A stretch of 34,091 nucleotides of DNA, from contig JAFTDT010000100.1 of the NCBI GenBank assembly GCA_017453985.1, positions 1 through 34,091 of the forward strand, written 5' to 3'. The translations under genes were made by a program, and so were the position numbers. Source of the DNA: Clostridia bacterium (GTDB lineage: Bacteria; Bacillota; Clostridia; Oscillospirales; Butyricicoccaceae). Of the stretch, positions 23,001-31,514 are shown one piece after another (positions within the stretch are counted from its first letter, which is position 1; each line of letters starts with the position of its first letter). The notes under the pieces were generated by a model. The model was not told where the DNA came from. It did no database searches and saw only the letters and a list, made by a program, of their open reading frames with translations.

Positions 23001-23315
23001 ATGAGGTATGTAAGGCTTATCGCCGCGCTGCTTTTCGGACTGCTGCATCTTTATGCCGGCGCCGTGCAGCACGGACGGGGAGAGAACCGGGGAAATGCGC
23101 GCCTGCTCATGTTTGGGGGAGCGGTCGCTGCAGCGGGCGGGATATGCGGGATGTTTTTGCCCGCCGCTGCGGGAGCCGCGGTACTGCTCGGAAGCGTATT
23201 GCTCTGCTGCGGAGCATACCTGAACGGCAGAGCGGCGCACAATGTGCATATAGTGCATCATGTCCTGCGCGCCGTGACAGGCGTGCTGCTGGCGGTCTGG
23301 CATTGGGCGGCATGA
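23001..23315 (+). CDS. Small hydrophobic membrane protein, function unknown
   Basis: 104-aa protein, not recognised. Three or four hydrophobic segments (about 5-22, 36-68, 84-104), Gly/Ala rich, with a His-rich stretch AHNVHIVHHV before the last one. ATG 23001 has GGGGAGGGG directly upstream. It lies nine bases after the HTH gene and ends at a terminator, so it is probably the third gene of the DUF6442-HTH operon. The other strand also stays open here, but this frame fits the ribosome site and operon order. Confidence 0.65.
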   Translation: MRYVRLIAALLFGLLHLYAGAVQHGRGENRGNARLLMFGGAVAAAGGICGMFLPAAAGAAVLLGSVLLCCGAYLNGRAAHNVHIVHHVLRAVTGVLLAVWHWAA

Positions 23316-23323
23316 TAAAGGAC

Positions 23324-23355
23324 AAAGCGGCGGAAAAGCTCCCGCCGCTTTTGCT
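23324..23355 (+). terminator. Terminator between convergent genes
   Basis: AAAGCGGCGG (23324-23333) pairs with CCGCCGCTTT (23342-23351) around an 8-nt loop; the plus-strand T-tract is short. It ends the DUF6442 module and may also serve dfx from the other side. Confidence 0.7.
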
Positions 23356-23367
23356 GTGTGTATTCGT

Positions 23368-23742
23368 TTACTTCTTCCAGAGGCTGTGCAGATTGCAGTA
23401 GGCGTATACCGACTCCACCTCGTCGCCGTCGCACATGGCAAAGCATACCTGCGGCTTGTCACCCGGATGCAGCTCCTTGCGCTGATTGCCCAGCTTGGTC
23501 TTGAGCGATACCCACTCGATGTAATGCGCCTCGGTCATGGGATGCTCGACCTCGCCCACGGTGACAGTCACGATGTTGCCGCTGACGGAATACACCGGTA
23601 CGTGCTTTTCCGCCGCGCCGTCCGAGGTGCCGGGGACGATTTCCTGCATTTTCTCGCCGCAGCATACCACGGGAACGCCGGTGTTTTTCACCATTGCGAT
23701 GATATTGCCGCAATGCTTGCAGATGTAAAACTTCATGTCCAT
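23368..23742 (-). CDS. dfx: Desulfoferrodoxin (superoxide reductase)
   Basis: 124-aa two-iron superoxide reductase that reduces superoxide to hydrogen peroxide in anaerobes. The N-terminal desulforedoxin iron centre is Cys8-x2-Cys11 and Cys27-Cys28. The catalytic centre II has the EKHVP loop (Glu45, Lys46, His47), His67 and His73 in EHPMTEAHYIEW, and Cys116 and His119 in CNLHSLW. All ligands are present and the length is standard. GGAGGT lies six bases before ATG 23742. Monocistronic, with its own promoter. Confidence 0.96.
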   Translation of the reverse strand: MDMKFYICKHCGNIIAMVKNTGVPVVCCGEKMQEIVPGTSDGAAEKHVPVYSVSGNIVTVTVGEVEHPMTEAHYIEWVSLKTKLGNQRKELHPGDKPQVCFAMCDGDEVESVYAYCNLHSLWKK

Positions 23743-23763
23743 GCTCTTACCTCCGTTTCTGAA

Positions 23764-23804
23764 TTGTATATATTAATTATACAACTATATTTGGCGTATG
23801 GCAA
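23764..23804 (-). promoter_or_regulatory. dfx promoter with overlapping dyad
   Basis: Minus strand: TTGCCA (23804-23799), 17-nt spacer, TATAAT (23781-23776). A perfect dyad TTGTATA-N7-TATACAA (23764-23784) covers the -10 box, a plausible operator for an oxidative-stress repressor; it does not clearly match the Bacillus PerR box. Confidence 0.75.
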
Positions 23805-23840
23805 GCATAAAAAAGACTGCGTGATATTTTTCACGCAGTC
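23805..23840 (-). terminator. Terminator of the NlpC/P60 gene
   Basis: GACTGCGTGA (23815-23824) pairs with TCACGCAGTC (23831-23840) around a 6-nt loop, followed on minus by TTTTTTATGC. Confidence 0.9.
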
Positions 23841-23854
23841 CCGGCAGTCATTTC

Positions 23855-24799
23855 TTAAAATACGGTGCCCGCTCCGCAGTAATGCTTGGAATAATACGAG
23901 CTGTCGAGGCTGTCGTATTTCACCACGTCTCCGGGGGAGGAGGAGTGAATGAACTGGTTGTCCCCCACGTAAATGCCGACATGTCCGACCTTGGAATAGC
24001 TGTTGTTGTAGAAGAAAACAAGATCGCCCTTGTTCAGCTCGGACTTCTTGATCTTCGTCACGCTGGAGCTGTACTGGCTGGCAGCGGTGCGGGAGAGCGG
24101 GATATCGAAATTGGCGAATACGTACTGAGTAAAGCCGGAGCAGTCAAAGCCCTTGGGCGAGGAACCGCCGTAAACGTACTTCACGCCGAGATAATTTGCA
24201 GCGTAGTCAATGATCTGGTCGCGCAGATCCGAGCTGCCGGAGCTGCCGGAACTCTTAGCTGCGGAAGACGCGGACACAGAGCCGCCGGATTTGGAACCGG
24301 AGCCGGAAGAAACCGGCGCCTTGTACTTGGTAACGGTTACGTAATCGGGGTGGATATATCCCGTATAGGAACCGGAGGTCACCTTGAACCAGCCGGAATT
24401 GATGCCGATGATCTTGGCGACGGTATCCTCGCTGAGACGGGTGATGATATCGGACTCGATATCGGGCTTGCTGCGCATATTGAGCACCGCGGTGGTGACC
24501 TTGGCGCCGCCCGCCTCGATGTTCATGACCGGCTGCAGCTCGACGTAATCCTTGTGCAGATAGCCGCTTACGCCCTTATAGGCGACCTTGTAAAAATCGC
24601 CATCCTCGTCCAGCACCGCCACGCGGTCTTCATTGTAGAGATGGTCGATGATATCATCCTCGGTAGAGGGACCGCTGCGGAAATTGACAGCGGAAGAAGT
24701 GACGACCGTGCCGCCTTGGAGATCATAGGCAAGGGCGGTAACGGAAAGCGCCAGGATAAGCAGCGCGCTTACGATCAAAAACTTTCTAAGGGATCTCAA
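23855..24799 (-). CDS. SH3-domain NlpC/P60 peptidoglycan endopeptidase
   Basis: 314-aa secreted cell-wall hydrolase. Signal peptide 1-24 (RSLRKF, hydrophobic core, ALA-Y); bacterial SH3 domains at about 31-90 and 100-158; a Ser/Gly/Lys-rich linker (162-190); NlpC/P60 domain with Cys220 (FDCSGF), His273 (VGHVGIY) and His285 (FIHSSSP). Such enzymes cut the gamma-D-Glu-diaminopimelate bond. The start codon is TTG at 24799: GGAGGT lies nine bases upstream and no in-frame ATG is suitably placed. Co-transcribed with the 100-aa gene 39 bp upstream. Confidence 0.93.
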   Translation of the reverse strand: MRSLRKFLIVSALLILALSVTALAYDLQGGTVVTSSAVNFRSGPSTEDDIIDHLYNEDRVAVLDEDGDFYKVAYKGVSGYLHKDYVELQPVMNIEAGGAKVTTAVLNMRSKPDIESDIITRLSEDTVAKIIGINSGWFKVTSGSYTGYIHPDYVTVTKYKAPVSSGSGSKSGGSVSASSAAKSSGSSGSSDLRDQIIDYAANYLGVKYVYGGSSPKGFDCSGFTQYVFANFDIPLSRTAASQYSSSVTKIKKSELNKGDLVFFYNNSYSKVGHVGIYVGDNQFIHSSSPGDVVKYDSLDSSYYSKHYCGAGTVF

Positions 24800-24838
24800 A
24801 AATATCGCACCTCCACGAAAACCGGCGCAGGGAACGCT

Positions 24839-25141
24839 TTATTTTCCGCTCAGAGCTCTTTCAAGCCAGATGGAACCGAGATCGACGGCGTTGTACAACC
24901 CGTCGCGCTCGGCGGATTTAACGACCCTGTCTTTTGAACTTATGTCGGGATCGGTAAGCTGAAGCTGGATCGAAACCTTCTTGGACAGCTTTATGTCGTC
25001 CTTTTTTTCGCTTGCCAGCACCTGAAGCATGATTATGTATTTGTCCGCCATGCTGCCGTAATAGATGATGCTGTCCTTTCTCATCAAAGGACGTCCCTTG
25101 TAGTAAAGGGGAAAATCTTTCGTAACAGCGGTATCGTTCAT
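24839..25141 (-). CDS. Conserved hypothetical protein
   Basis: 100-aa cytosolic protein, family not recognised. It opens with TKDFPLYYKGRPLMRKDSIIYYGSM and continues as alternating beta-like and charged segments (KYIIMLQVLASEKKDD, VSIQLQLTDPDI), with a helical end (AVDLGSIWLERALSGK). No cysteines, signal peptide or membrane segment. GGAGGT lies seven bases before ATG 25141, and a good promoter stands upstream. It is the first gene of a two-gene unit with the NlpC/P60 endopeptidase, so a link to wall growth is possible but unsupported by sequence. Confidence 0.8.
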   Translation of the reverse strand: MNDTAVTKDFPLYYKGRPLMRKDSIIYYGSMADKYIIMLQVLASEKKDDIKLSKKVSIQLQLTDPDISSKDRVVKSAERDGLYNAVDLGSIWLERALSGK

Positions 25142-25165
25142 CAGCTTACCTCCATATTAATTATT

Positions 25166-25194
25166 ATGATAGCAGAAAAAGTTACAAAAGTCAA
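25166..25194 (-). promoter_or_regulatory. Promoter of the hypothetical-NlpC/P60 operon
   Basis: Minus strand: TTGACT (25194-25189), 17-nt spacer, TATCAT (25171-25166), immediately before the ribosome site of the 25141 gene. Confidence 0.8.
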
Positions 25195-25241
25195 ACAAAA
25201 AAGTAACAAAAATCACAGAAAAGTTATTTTTGCGCCGGAGC

Positions 25242-25282
25242 GCGTAAAATAAAAGAAAAAGCCCCGCTGTAAGGCGGGGCTT
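25242..25282 (-). terminator. Terminator of ireB
   Basis: AAGCCCCGC (25259-25267) pairs with GCGGGGCTT (25274-25282), 6-nt loop, followed on minus by TTTTTCTTTTATTTTACG. Confidence 0.93.
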
Positions 25283-25290
25283 TTACAGCT

Positions 25291-25539
25291 TCAGTCGGAA
25301 AGATAGCGCCTCACCAGCTCCTGCAGCAGCTCGTCGCGGTCTATCTTGCGGATAAGGCTGCGGGCGTTGTGGTGATTGGTGATATAGGTGGGATCCTCGG
25401 AGAGGATATAGCCCACGATCTGATTTATCGGGTTGTAGCCCTTCTCGCGCAGGGCATCGTAAACGGTGGTCAGGATACGCTTCATTTCCTGATCTGTGTC
25501 GGTGCCGATATTGAATTTGCGCGTTCCGTCAGTAAGCAT
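25291..25539 (-). CDS. ireB: IreB family regulatory phosphoprotein
   Basis: 82-aa protein of the UPF0297/YrzL family. In Enterococcus faecalis IreB is phosphorylated by the Ser/Thr kinase IreK and influences cephalosporin resistance. The conserved block [20 protein letters not shown] and [23 protein letters not shown] is intact, and the N-terminal threonines of [10 protein letters not shown] lie in the region phosphorylated in Enterococcus. ATG 25539 has GGGAGGT six to seven bases upstream; a longer frame to 25572 lacks one. It is usually between alaS and the Holliday-junction resolvase gene ruvX, but here it is alone with its own terminator. Confidence 0.93.
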   Translation of the reverse strand: MLTDGTRKFNIGTDTDQEMKRILTTVYDALREKGYNPINQIVGYILSEDPTYITNHHNARSLIRKIDRDELLQELVRRYLSD

Positions 25540-25721
25540 ATCAAAACCTCCCGTTTGAAAAATACACCTCAAGTATACACTAAAAAAATTATAAAGTAAA
25601 GTCTGCTTTTGGCATTTTAAGATATTTTTATGACAAAAGCCTTACAGGAGTGACGCGGCGGAAACATATTTCCGGACTTGCCAAACGGCAAAAACGGTTT
25701 TCCGCCGCGCCGATACCGTTA

Positions 25722-28127
25722 TTATGCGCGCAATACGGCGCCGCATTCATCACCCAGCCGCTTCAGGATATTTGCCATTATCGCATCGGACTCTGCGTCG
25801 GTCATGGTGTGGTCGGGACTGCGGAGCGTGAGCGAAAAGGCGATGCTCTTTTTATCCGCGCCGATCTGTGCGCCGCGATAGACGTCGAACAGCTCGAGCT
25901 TCTCCAGCGCGGAGCCGGCGGCGGCGCGTATCACGTCCTCAAGCTGCAGGGCGTATATCCGCTCATCGCATATCACGGCGAGGTCGCGGGTGACCGCGGG
26001 ATATTTCGGCACGGCGCGGTAGATTTTCTCGCTGCGCGAAAGCGCATACAGCGCGGACATGTCCATCTCGGCGGCGTATACGGGCACGCCGATGCCGTAG
26101 TTTTCCAGCACCTGCGGATGTATCTGTCCGCAGCGCCCGATGATCTGCCCGCCGCAGCTTATCGCCGCGCAGCGACCGGGGTGATAGCTCGGGTCGTCAG
26201 TGCAGGGGAGAAAGCGCCAGTCCTCGGCGTCGGCGGCGCGCAGCACGGCCTCCGCATTGCCCTTGATGGTGTAAAAATCTCCGTCGCCGTACATCGCCAT
26301 GGTCAGTATCTTCTTCTCCAGCGGCAGCGTCGTCACGTCGGGCTTGCCGTCCTTTATCTGCGGAAGAAAGATCATCGACGGCTCGAACAGCCGCAGCCGC
26401 TCCGTGCGGTGGTTGCAGTTGTGCATCACTGCCTCCAGCATGGATGGCAGGGGAGTGGTGCGCATGATGCTCTGGTCCTCGCCGAGCGGGTTCATTATCG
26501 GCAGCGCCAGCCGCAGCGGGGAGTTTGCGGGCAGACATATCCGGTCGAGGTCACGGGGTCCGATGAAGGTGAAGGTCTTGGTCTCATAATATCCGGCGGC
26601 GAGGCAGGCGCGCTCAAGCACGCGGTCGAACCGCTGGCGGGCGTCAAAGCCGCCCTTGGTGGTCTCGCCTCGCACGAGAGTGGAGGGGATGCGGTCATAG
26701 CCGTATATGCGGGTGACCTCCTCGGCGATATCCGCCGTGCCCTCCACGTCGTCACGCCAGAAGGGGACGAGGATATCATATCCGTCTATCTCAAAGCCGA
26801 GGCTCAAAAGGCTATGGCGCATAAACTCCTCGCTGATATCTGCGCCGATGAAGGCGCATATCTTCGCGGGGTCGAGCGGTATCACGCGGCGCTGCTTTTT
26901 GTTGGGATAGGCGTCTATCACGCCGCCGATGACCGTGCCTGCGCCAAGCTCTCCGATAAGCTCGCAGGCGCGCAGCAGCGCGGGCATGGCGTTTTCGCAG
27001 TCCAGTCCCTTTTCAAAGCGGCCGGACGCCTCGCTGCGCAGACCGATGCGGCGGGAGGACGTCCTCACGCTCGGTCCTGAAAATGTGGCGGACTCGAAAA
27101 CTATCATCTTGGTATTTTCGGTTATCTCGCTGTTTTCGCCGCCCATCACGCCGGCGATGCCGATGGCTTTGGTCGGGTCGGTTATCAGCAGCGTCTCCGG
27201 CCACAGCTCGCGCTCCTTGCCGTCGAGAGTGACGATGCGCTCGCCGTCGCGCGAGCGGCGGACGATGATCTTCTTTTCCGCGATGCAGGCGTAGTCAAAG
27301 GCGTGCATCGGCTGCCCGTATTCGAGCATGACGTAGTTCGTGATATCGACGATATTGTTTATCGGGCGCACTCCGGCAGCGCGGAGACGGTCGCGCATCC
27401 ACTTGGGAGACGGCTCTATGCGGATATTCTTCACCATCGCCGCCGCATAGCGCGGGCAGAGATCGGGGTCGGATATCTCTATCTCCAGATAGTTGCGGAT
27501 GTCGTCGCTCGCGTCCGCCTTAACGACCGGCTCATGCAGACTGAACGGACGATCGAAGGACGCCGCGCTCTCCCTCGCCAGCCCGATGACGCTCAGGCAG
27601 TCGGGGCGGTTGGGCGTTATTTCAAAGTCGAAAACCTCCTCGTCCAGCGCCAGCACCTGACAGATATCGTCGCCCTCCTTGGCGCCGAACTCGGCGGGAA
27701 GGACGAGTATGCCGTTGGGGTCGCCGTAGGGACAGTCGTGCTCCGTCAGTCCCAGCTCGCTCATGGAGCAGAGCATGCCGCGGCTCTCCTCGCCGCGCAT
27801 CACCGTGCGCTTTATCTCGACGCCGCCGGGCAGCAGCGCGCCGTCCAGCGCCATCGGCACCAGGTCGCCGGCGCGGAGATTGGGCGCGCCGCTCACCACC
27901 TGCACCGGCTCGCCGGCGCCTGTGTCCATCATGCATATCATCAGATGGTCGGAGTCCGGATGCTCCTTCACGGAGAGTATGCGGGCGCAGACCACGTTCT
28001 TTATATTATCGGCGTAATTTTCCCATTTTTCTATCTTGGAGCCGGTCATTGTCAGCCGCGCCGCATATGTTTTGGCGTCGGCGTTTACGTCGGTATAATC
28101 GCGTATCCATTTATAAGGCAGCTTCAT
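25722..28127 (-). CDS. pheT: Phenylalanyl-tRNA synthetase beta subunit
   Basis: 801-aa beta chain of the (alpha-beta)2 PheRS. Domains in order: N-terminal tRNA-binding OB domain (about 40-155: ILSVKEHPDSDHLMICMMDTG), B3/B4 editing domain (about 210-390: AMPALLRACELIG), B5 (about 400-475), the inactive class II-like core (about 490-690), and the C-terminal ferredoxin-fold anticodon-binding domain (about 705-800: YPAVTRDLAVICDE). Length is typical. It starts 14 bp after pheS and is expressed with it under the upstream T-box. Confidence 0.97.
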   Translation of the reverse strand: MKLPYKWIRDYTDVNADAKTYAARLTMTGSKIEKWENYADNIKNVVCARILSVKEHPDSDHLMICMMDTGAGEPVQVVSGAPNLRAGDLVPMALDGALLPGGVEIKRTVMRGEESRGMLCSMSELGLTEHDCPYGDPNGILVLPAEFGAKEGDDICQVLALDEEVFDFEITPNRPDCLSVIGLARESAASFDRPFSLHEPVVKADASDDIRNYLEIEISDPDLCPRYAAAMVKNIRIEPSPKWMRDRLRAAGVRPINNIVDITNYVMLEYGQPMHAFDYACIAEKKIIVRRSRDGERIVTLDGKERELWPETLLITDPTKAIGIAGVMGGENSEITENTKMIVFESATFSGPSVRTSSRRIGLRSEASGRFEKGLDCENAMPALLRACELIGELGAGTVIGGVIDAYPNKKQRRVIPLDPAKICAFIGADISEEFMRHSLLSLGFEIDGYDILVPFWRDDVEGTADIAEEVTRIYGYDRIPSTLVRGETTKGGFDARQRFDRVLERACLAAGYYETKTFTFIGPRDLDRICLPANSPLRLALPIMNPLGEDQSIMRTTPLPSMLEAVMHNCNHRTERLRLFEPSMIFLPQIKDGKPDVTTLPLEKKILTMAMYGDGDFYTIKGNAEAVLRAADAEDWRFLPCTDDPSYHPGRCAAISCGGQIIGRCGQIHPQVLENYGIGVPVYAAEMDMSALYALSRSEKIYRAVPKYPAVTRDLAVICDERIYALQLEDVIRAAAGSALEKLELFDVYRGAQIGADKKSIAFSLTLRSPDHTMTDAESDAIMANILKRLGDECGAVLRA

Positions 28128-28141
28128 TTGTATACCCCCTT

Positions 28142-29161
28142 TTAGAATTGACGGAGAAAACGCATGTCGTTTTCAACCAGCAGACGGATATCGTCTATCA
28201 TAAAGCGGCGCATGACAATGCGCTCCAGACCGATGCCGAGGGCAAAGCCGGAATATATCTCCGGGTCGATGCCGCAGCCGGCAAGCACGCGCGGATGCAC
28301 CATGCCGCAGCCGAGCAGCTCGATATAGCCCTCGCCCTTGCAGAGCGGGCAGCCCTTGCCGTGGCATTTGAAGCAGGTGACGTCCATCTCGGCGGACGGC
28401 TCGGTGAAGGGGAAGTGATGCGGGCGAAAGCGCACGCTCACATCGTCTCCGAACAGCGCCTTGGCAAAGAACTCCAGCGTGCCCTTGAGATCTGCCATGG
28501 TCACGCCCTTATCCACCACCAGTCCCTCAAGCTGATGGAACACGGGGGAGTGGGTGGCGTCCGCCGCGTCGCTGCGGTAGACCCTGCCGGGAGCGATCAT
28601 GCGGATGGGGGGCTTCTGCTTTTCCATCACGCGCACCTGCATCGGTGAGGTCTGCGTGCGCAGAACGATGTTGTCGCTGATGTAGAAGGTATCCTGCGTG
28701 TCGCGCGCAGGGTGGTCCTTCGGCACATTCAGCGCCTCGAAATTGTAATAATCATACTCGACCTCAGGTCCCTCGTGAATGGCAAATCCCATGCCGCTGA
28801 AGATATCACAGAGCTCGTTGATAACGGTGGTCAGGGGATGCGTCTTTCCGAACTCTGTACGCACGCCGGGCAGCGTGACGTCGATGGTTTCGGAGGCGAT
28901 GCGCCTGTCCGCCTCATGCCGCTGTATCAGCGCGCGCGCGCCGTCCAGCGCCGCGCCCACCTTTTCGCGTACCTCGTTGGCAATCTGCCCGATGACGGGG
29001 CGTTCCTCTGCCGAGAGTGAGCCCATCGTGCGCAGCACGGCGGTCAGCTCGCCCTTTTTGCCGAGGTATTTGACGCGGATATTTTCCAGATATTCGTTGG
29101 AGTCCGCACCGGAAATCTCCTCCAACGCACGCTTCAGCATTTGCTCAAGCTGCTGCTTCAT
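28142..29161 (-). CDS. pheS: Phenylalanyl-tRNA synthetase alpha subunit
   Basis: 339-aa catalytic alpha chain that activates phenylalanine and charges tRNA-Phe. An N-terminal coiled-coil arm (about 1-85) is followed by the class II core: [10 protein letters not shown], motif 2 around [22 protein letters not shown], and motif 3 [16 protein letters not shown]. The Cys pattern [17 protein letters not shown] near the active site is common in Firmicutes PheS and may bind zinc. ATG 29161 has AAGGAG ten bases upstream; the longer frame runs into the T-box terminator region and is not used. Confidence 0.97.
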   Translation of the reverse strand: MKQQLEQMLKRALEEISGADSNEYLENIRVKYLGKKGELTAVLRTMGSLSAEERPVIGQIANEVREKVGAALDGARALIQRHEADRRIASETIDVTLPGVRTEFGKTHPLTTVINELCDIFSGMGFAIHEGPEVEYDYYNFEALNVPKDHPARDTQDTFYISDNIVLRTQTSPMQVRVMEKQKPPIRMIAPGRVYRSDAADATHSPVFHQLEGLVVDKGVTMADLKGTLEFFAKALFGDDVSVRFRPHHFPFTEPSAEMDVTCFKCHGKGCPLCKGEGYIELLGCGMVHPRVLAGCGIDPEIYSGFALGIGLERIVMRRFMIDDIRLLVENDMRFLRQF

Positions 29162-29184
29162 GATACTTACACTCCTTTTCAAGA

Positions 29185-29430
29185 AATAAAAAAAGCCTCC
29201 GCCCACCCAAGGGACGAAAGCACAGTTCCGCGGTACCACCCAAATTTCCGCATATTGCGGACGCTCGGAGCCTTAACGCGGCATACGCCGCCGCCTACTG
29301 TCATTTCAGCGGAGGTGCTCGGAAGTGAACTTCACGCTTCTGCGCGCAGGCGGCTCTCAGCCGGTGACCGCCATTCTCTGGGGCGCGTGGACGAAACGCT
29401 ACTCTCTTCGTCTCAGCATCAAATATAACA
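29185..29430 (-). promoter_or_regulatory. T-box riboswitch (phenylalanine) of pheST
   Basis: Minus-strand leader between the promoter and pheS. The canonical T-box GGGTGGTACCGCGG is at about 29233-29246. Upstream, stem I features AGAGAGTAGC and GGCTGAGAGCC are visible, and the specifier loop region GAAG-TTC-ACTTC holds a UUC Phe codon at 29329-29327. A terminator hairpin (GCTTTCGTCC with GGGCGGAGGC) ending in T7 lies just before pheS. Uncharged tRNA-Phe would stabilise the antiterminator. Confidence 0.95.
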
Positions 29431-29436
29431 AAAATA

Positions 29437-29465
29437 CTCATACCACATTTGAGGTGAAAAGTCAA
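29437..29465 (-). promoter_or_regulatory. Promoter of the pheST T-box transcript
   Basis: Minus strand: TTGACT (29465-29460), 17-nt spacer, TATGAG (29442-29437). The start site is expected about 29430, at the 5' end of the T-box leader. Confidence 0.7.
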
Positions 29466-29541
29466 GCGAATAGAGGCAAAAAACATCAAAATGTAATATA
29501 AACGCCTCCCGCCGCATTTAATGAGCTATGGAGGTGTAAGG

Positions 29542-30117
29542 ATGAAAAAGAGACTTTTGCTTCTGATGCTGCTGGCGGCGCTGCTGCTGACGCTTGCCGC
29601 CTGCGCGGGAAAGAAATTCGAGCCGGACAGGATAAGCGAGCTGTATTCCGCCGCGCGGCAGGTGAATGCGCGGATAAAAATAACCACAAATACCGGAGTT
29701 TTGCAGACCTATGTGATAGATTATGCCCGAAATGGCGCGGAATCGTCGTCGGAGATATTAGAGCCGGAGAGCCTGCGGGGAATACGCGCGGTGATAACGG
29801 ACGGCAGCCCACGGCTGGTGTTCGAGGACGCGGCGGCGGAGACCCTTCTGCCGTCGGTCAGCGGCTTTACGCCGATGGACGCCATGGACGGGCTGCTGCG
29901 CGACCTCGCCGGCTCCGCACCGGCGGATTATGCGCTGGAAAAGAGCGGCGGCGAGGATATCGCGGCGCTGAACTATCCGCAGCATTTTACGGAATACGCG
30001 GCGGAAAAGCGCGTCTGGCTCTCGGCGGCTGACCTCGCTCCGCGCGCCTGCGAGTTTTACCTTGACGGCATGATGACCATGCGGCTGGAAATAGAGTCGA
30101 TACAGATATATAAATAG
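29542..30117 (+). CDS. Putative lipoprotein, LolA-like
   Basis: 191-aa lipoprotein: basic start KKR, hydrophobic core and lipobox LAAC with lipidated Cys21. The mature part (QVNARIKITTNTGVLQTYVIDYARNG, then PESLRGIRAVITDGSPRLVFE) resembles small beta-rich lipoproteins distantly akin to LolA/LppX-type folds, but the match is weak and no function is assigned. GGAGGTGTAAG before ATG 29542 supports the start. It ends in TAG. Convergent with rarA, 16 bp away. Confidence 0.8.
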   Translation: MKKRLLLLMLLAALLLTLAACAGKKFEPDRISELYSAARQVNARIKITTNTGVLQTYVIDYARNGAESSSEILEPESLRGIRAVITDGSPRLVFEDAAAETLLPSVSGFTPMDAMDGLLRDLAGSAPADYALEKSGGEDIAALNYPQHFTEYAAEKRVWLSAADLAPRACEFYLDGMMTMRLEIESIQIYK

Positions 30118-30133
30118 GTGAATGCGCGTCCCG

Positions 30134-31405
30134 TCACTTCTTCTGTGACTTTATCTTGCTCCAGTATTCCTTTGCCTGCTGCTCCGCTTTGTTGACGCCC
30201 TCCTTATAATAACGGGCGTTTTTCAGCTTGTCCGGCAGGTATTGCTGCTCGACGTAGTTGCCGCTGAAGCTGTGCGGATATTTATAGGTCAGCCCGCGCC
30301 CCAGCTTTTCCGCGCTGCTGTAGTGCGAGTCCTTGAGATGGTCGGGCACATCGCCCCAGCTCCCGTCGTTTACGTCGCTCATGGCGGCGTCGATGGCGGT
30401 CACCACGGAATTGGACGTGGGCGCGGTGGCACTCAGCAGCGCCGCCTGCGCCAGCGGCAGCCGCGCCTCCGGCATGCCGAGCTGCATGGCGCTGTCGCAG
30501 CACGCTTTGACGATGGCGACCGCCTGCGGGTACGCCAGCCCCACGTCCTCGCTCACGGCGCAGAGCATGCGGCGGCAGGCAGAAGCCATATCGCCTCCGG
30601 CGAGCAGGCGGGCGAGGTAGTGCAGCACGGCGTCAGGGTCAGAGCCGCGCAGTGACTTGTGAAAGGCGGAGAGGATATCGTAATGGCTGTCGCCGTCGCG
30701 GTCATATCTTGCGGAGGACTTCTGCGTCAGCAGCACGGCGTCCTCCAGACGGATATTCTTCACGCCGTCCTCGGCTGGCGAGGACATGCATAAAAGCTCC
30801 ACGGCGTTTATCGCCTTGCGCACGTCGCCGCCGCAGGACAGCGCGACGTGGTCTACCACGCCCTCCTCAAGCTGTATCTTCTGCTTTTCGTCGCGGGCGC
30901 ATATCTGAAACGCCCGCCGCACCGCCTGCGCCACGTCGCTTGGAGATACGGGCTTGAACTCAAATATGGTGCTGCGGCTGAGAATGGCGTTGTACACGTA
31001 AAAATACGGATTTTCCGTCGTGGAGGCGATGAGGGTGATGCGGCCGCTCTCGATGAACTCCAGCAGGGACTGCTGCTGCTTTTTGTTGAAATACTGTATC
31101 TCATCCAGATACAGCAGCGCCCCGTTGGGCGCCAGCAGCGTGTCCAGCTCGCTGATTATCGCCTTGATATCGGAGGTGCCGGCGGTGGTGGCATTGAGCT
31201 TGTAAAGGCGGCGGCTGGTCTGGTTGGCTATTATCTGCGCCAGCGTGGTCTTGCCGATGCCGGACGGTCCGTAGAATATCATATTGGGTATCTGCCCGCT
31301 CTCGATTATCCTCCGCAGCACTCCGCCGGGACCGATTATATGCTCCTGTCCAACCACCTCGTCAAGTGAGGCGGGACGTATTCTGTCAGCAAGCGGCTTA
31401 TACAT
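30134..31405 (-). CDS. rarA: Replication-associated recombination protein A (RarA/MgsA)
   Basis: 423-aa AAA+ ATPase acting at stalled replication forks, related to clamp-loader subunits and eukaryotic WRNIP1. Walker A GPSGIGKT is at residues 46-53, Walker B in LLYLDEIQYF, sensor 1 near IASTTENP, and the C-terminal tetramerisation region contains DVGLAYPQAVAIV and PHSFSGNYVEQQYLP, diagnostic for RarA. ATG 31405 has GGAGG about seven bases upstream; extra upstream in-frame codons to 31435 lack a site. A probable promoter with TATACT at 31442-31437 lies just before. Confidence 0.96.
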   Translation of the reverse strand: MYKPLADRIRPASLDEVVGQEHIIGPGGVLRRIIESGQIPNMIFYGPSGIGKTTLAQIIANQTSRRLYKLNATTAGTSDIKAIISELDTLLAPNGALLYLDEIQYFNKKQQQSLLEFIESGRITLIASTTENPYFYVYNAILSRSTIFEFKPVSPSDVAQAVRRAFQICARDEKQKIQLEEGVVDHVALSCGGDVRKAINAVELLCMSSPAEDGVKNIRLEDAVLLTQKSSARYDRDGDSHYDILSAFHKSLRGSDPDAVLHYLARLLAGGDMASACRRMLCAVSEDVGLAYPQAVAIVKACCDSAMQLGMPEARLPLAQAALLSATAPTSNSVVTAIDAAMSDVNDGSWGDVPDHLKDSHYSSAEKLGRGLTYKYPHSFSGNYVEQQYLPDKLKNARYYKEGVNKAEQQAKEYWSKIKSQKK

Positions 31406-31514
31406 GGCAAACCTCCGATGAGAATTATTTAACAAAAGTATAGCACATTTTTTTTATTTTGTATATTGCGTGAAAAATATCTCCGTGTTAAAATCTGCAC
31501 GGAGGCGATATTGC

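Noticed and set aside
23764..23784. PerR box upstream of dfx
   Set aside because: The dyad has 7-N7-7 spacing and differs from the TTATAATnATTATAA consensus, so it is only reported as an unassigned operator.
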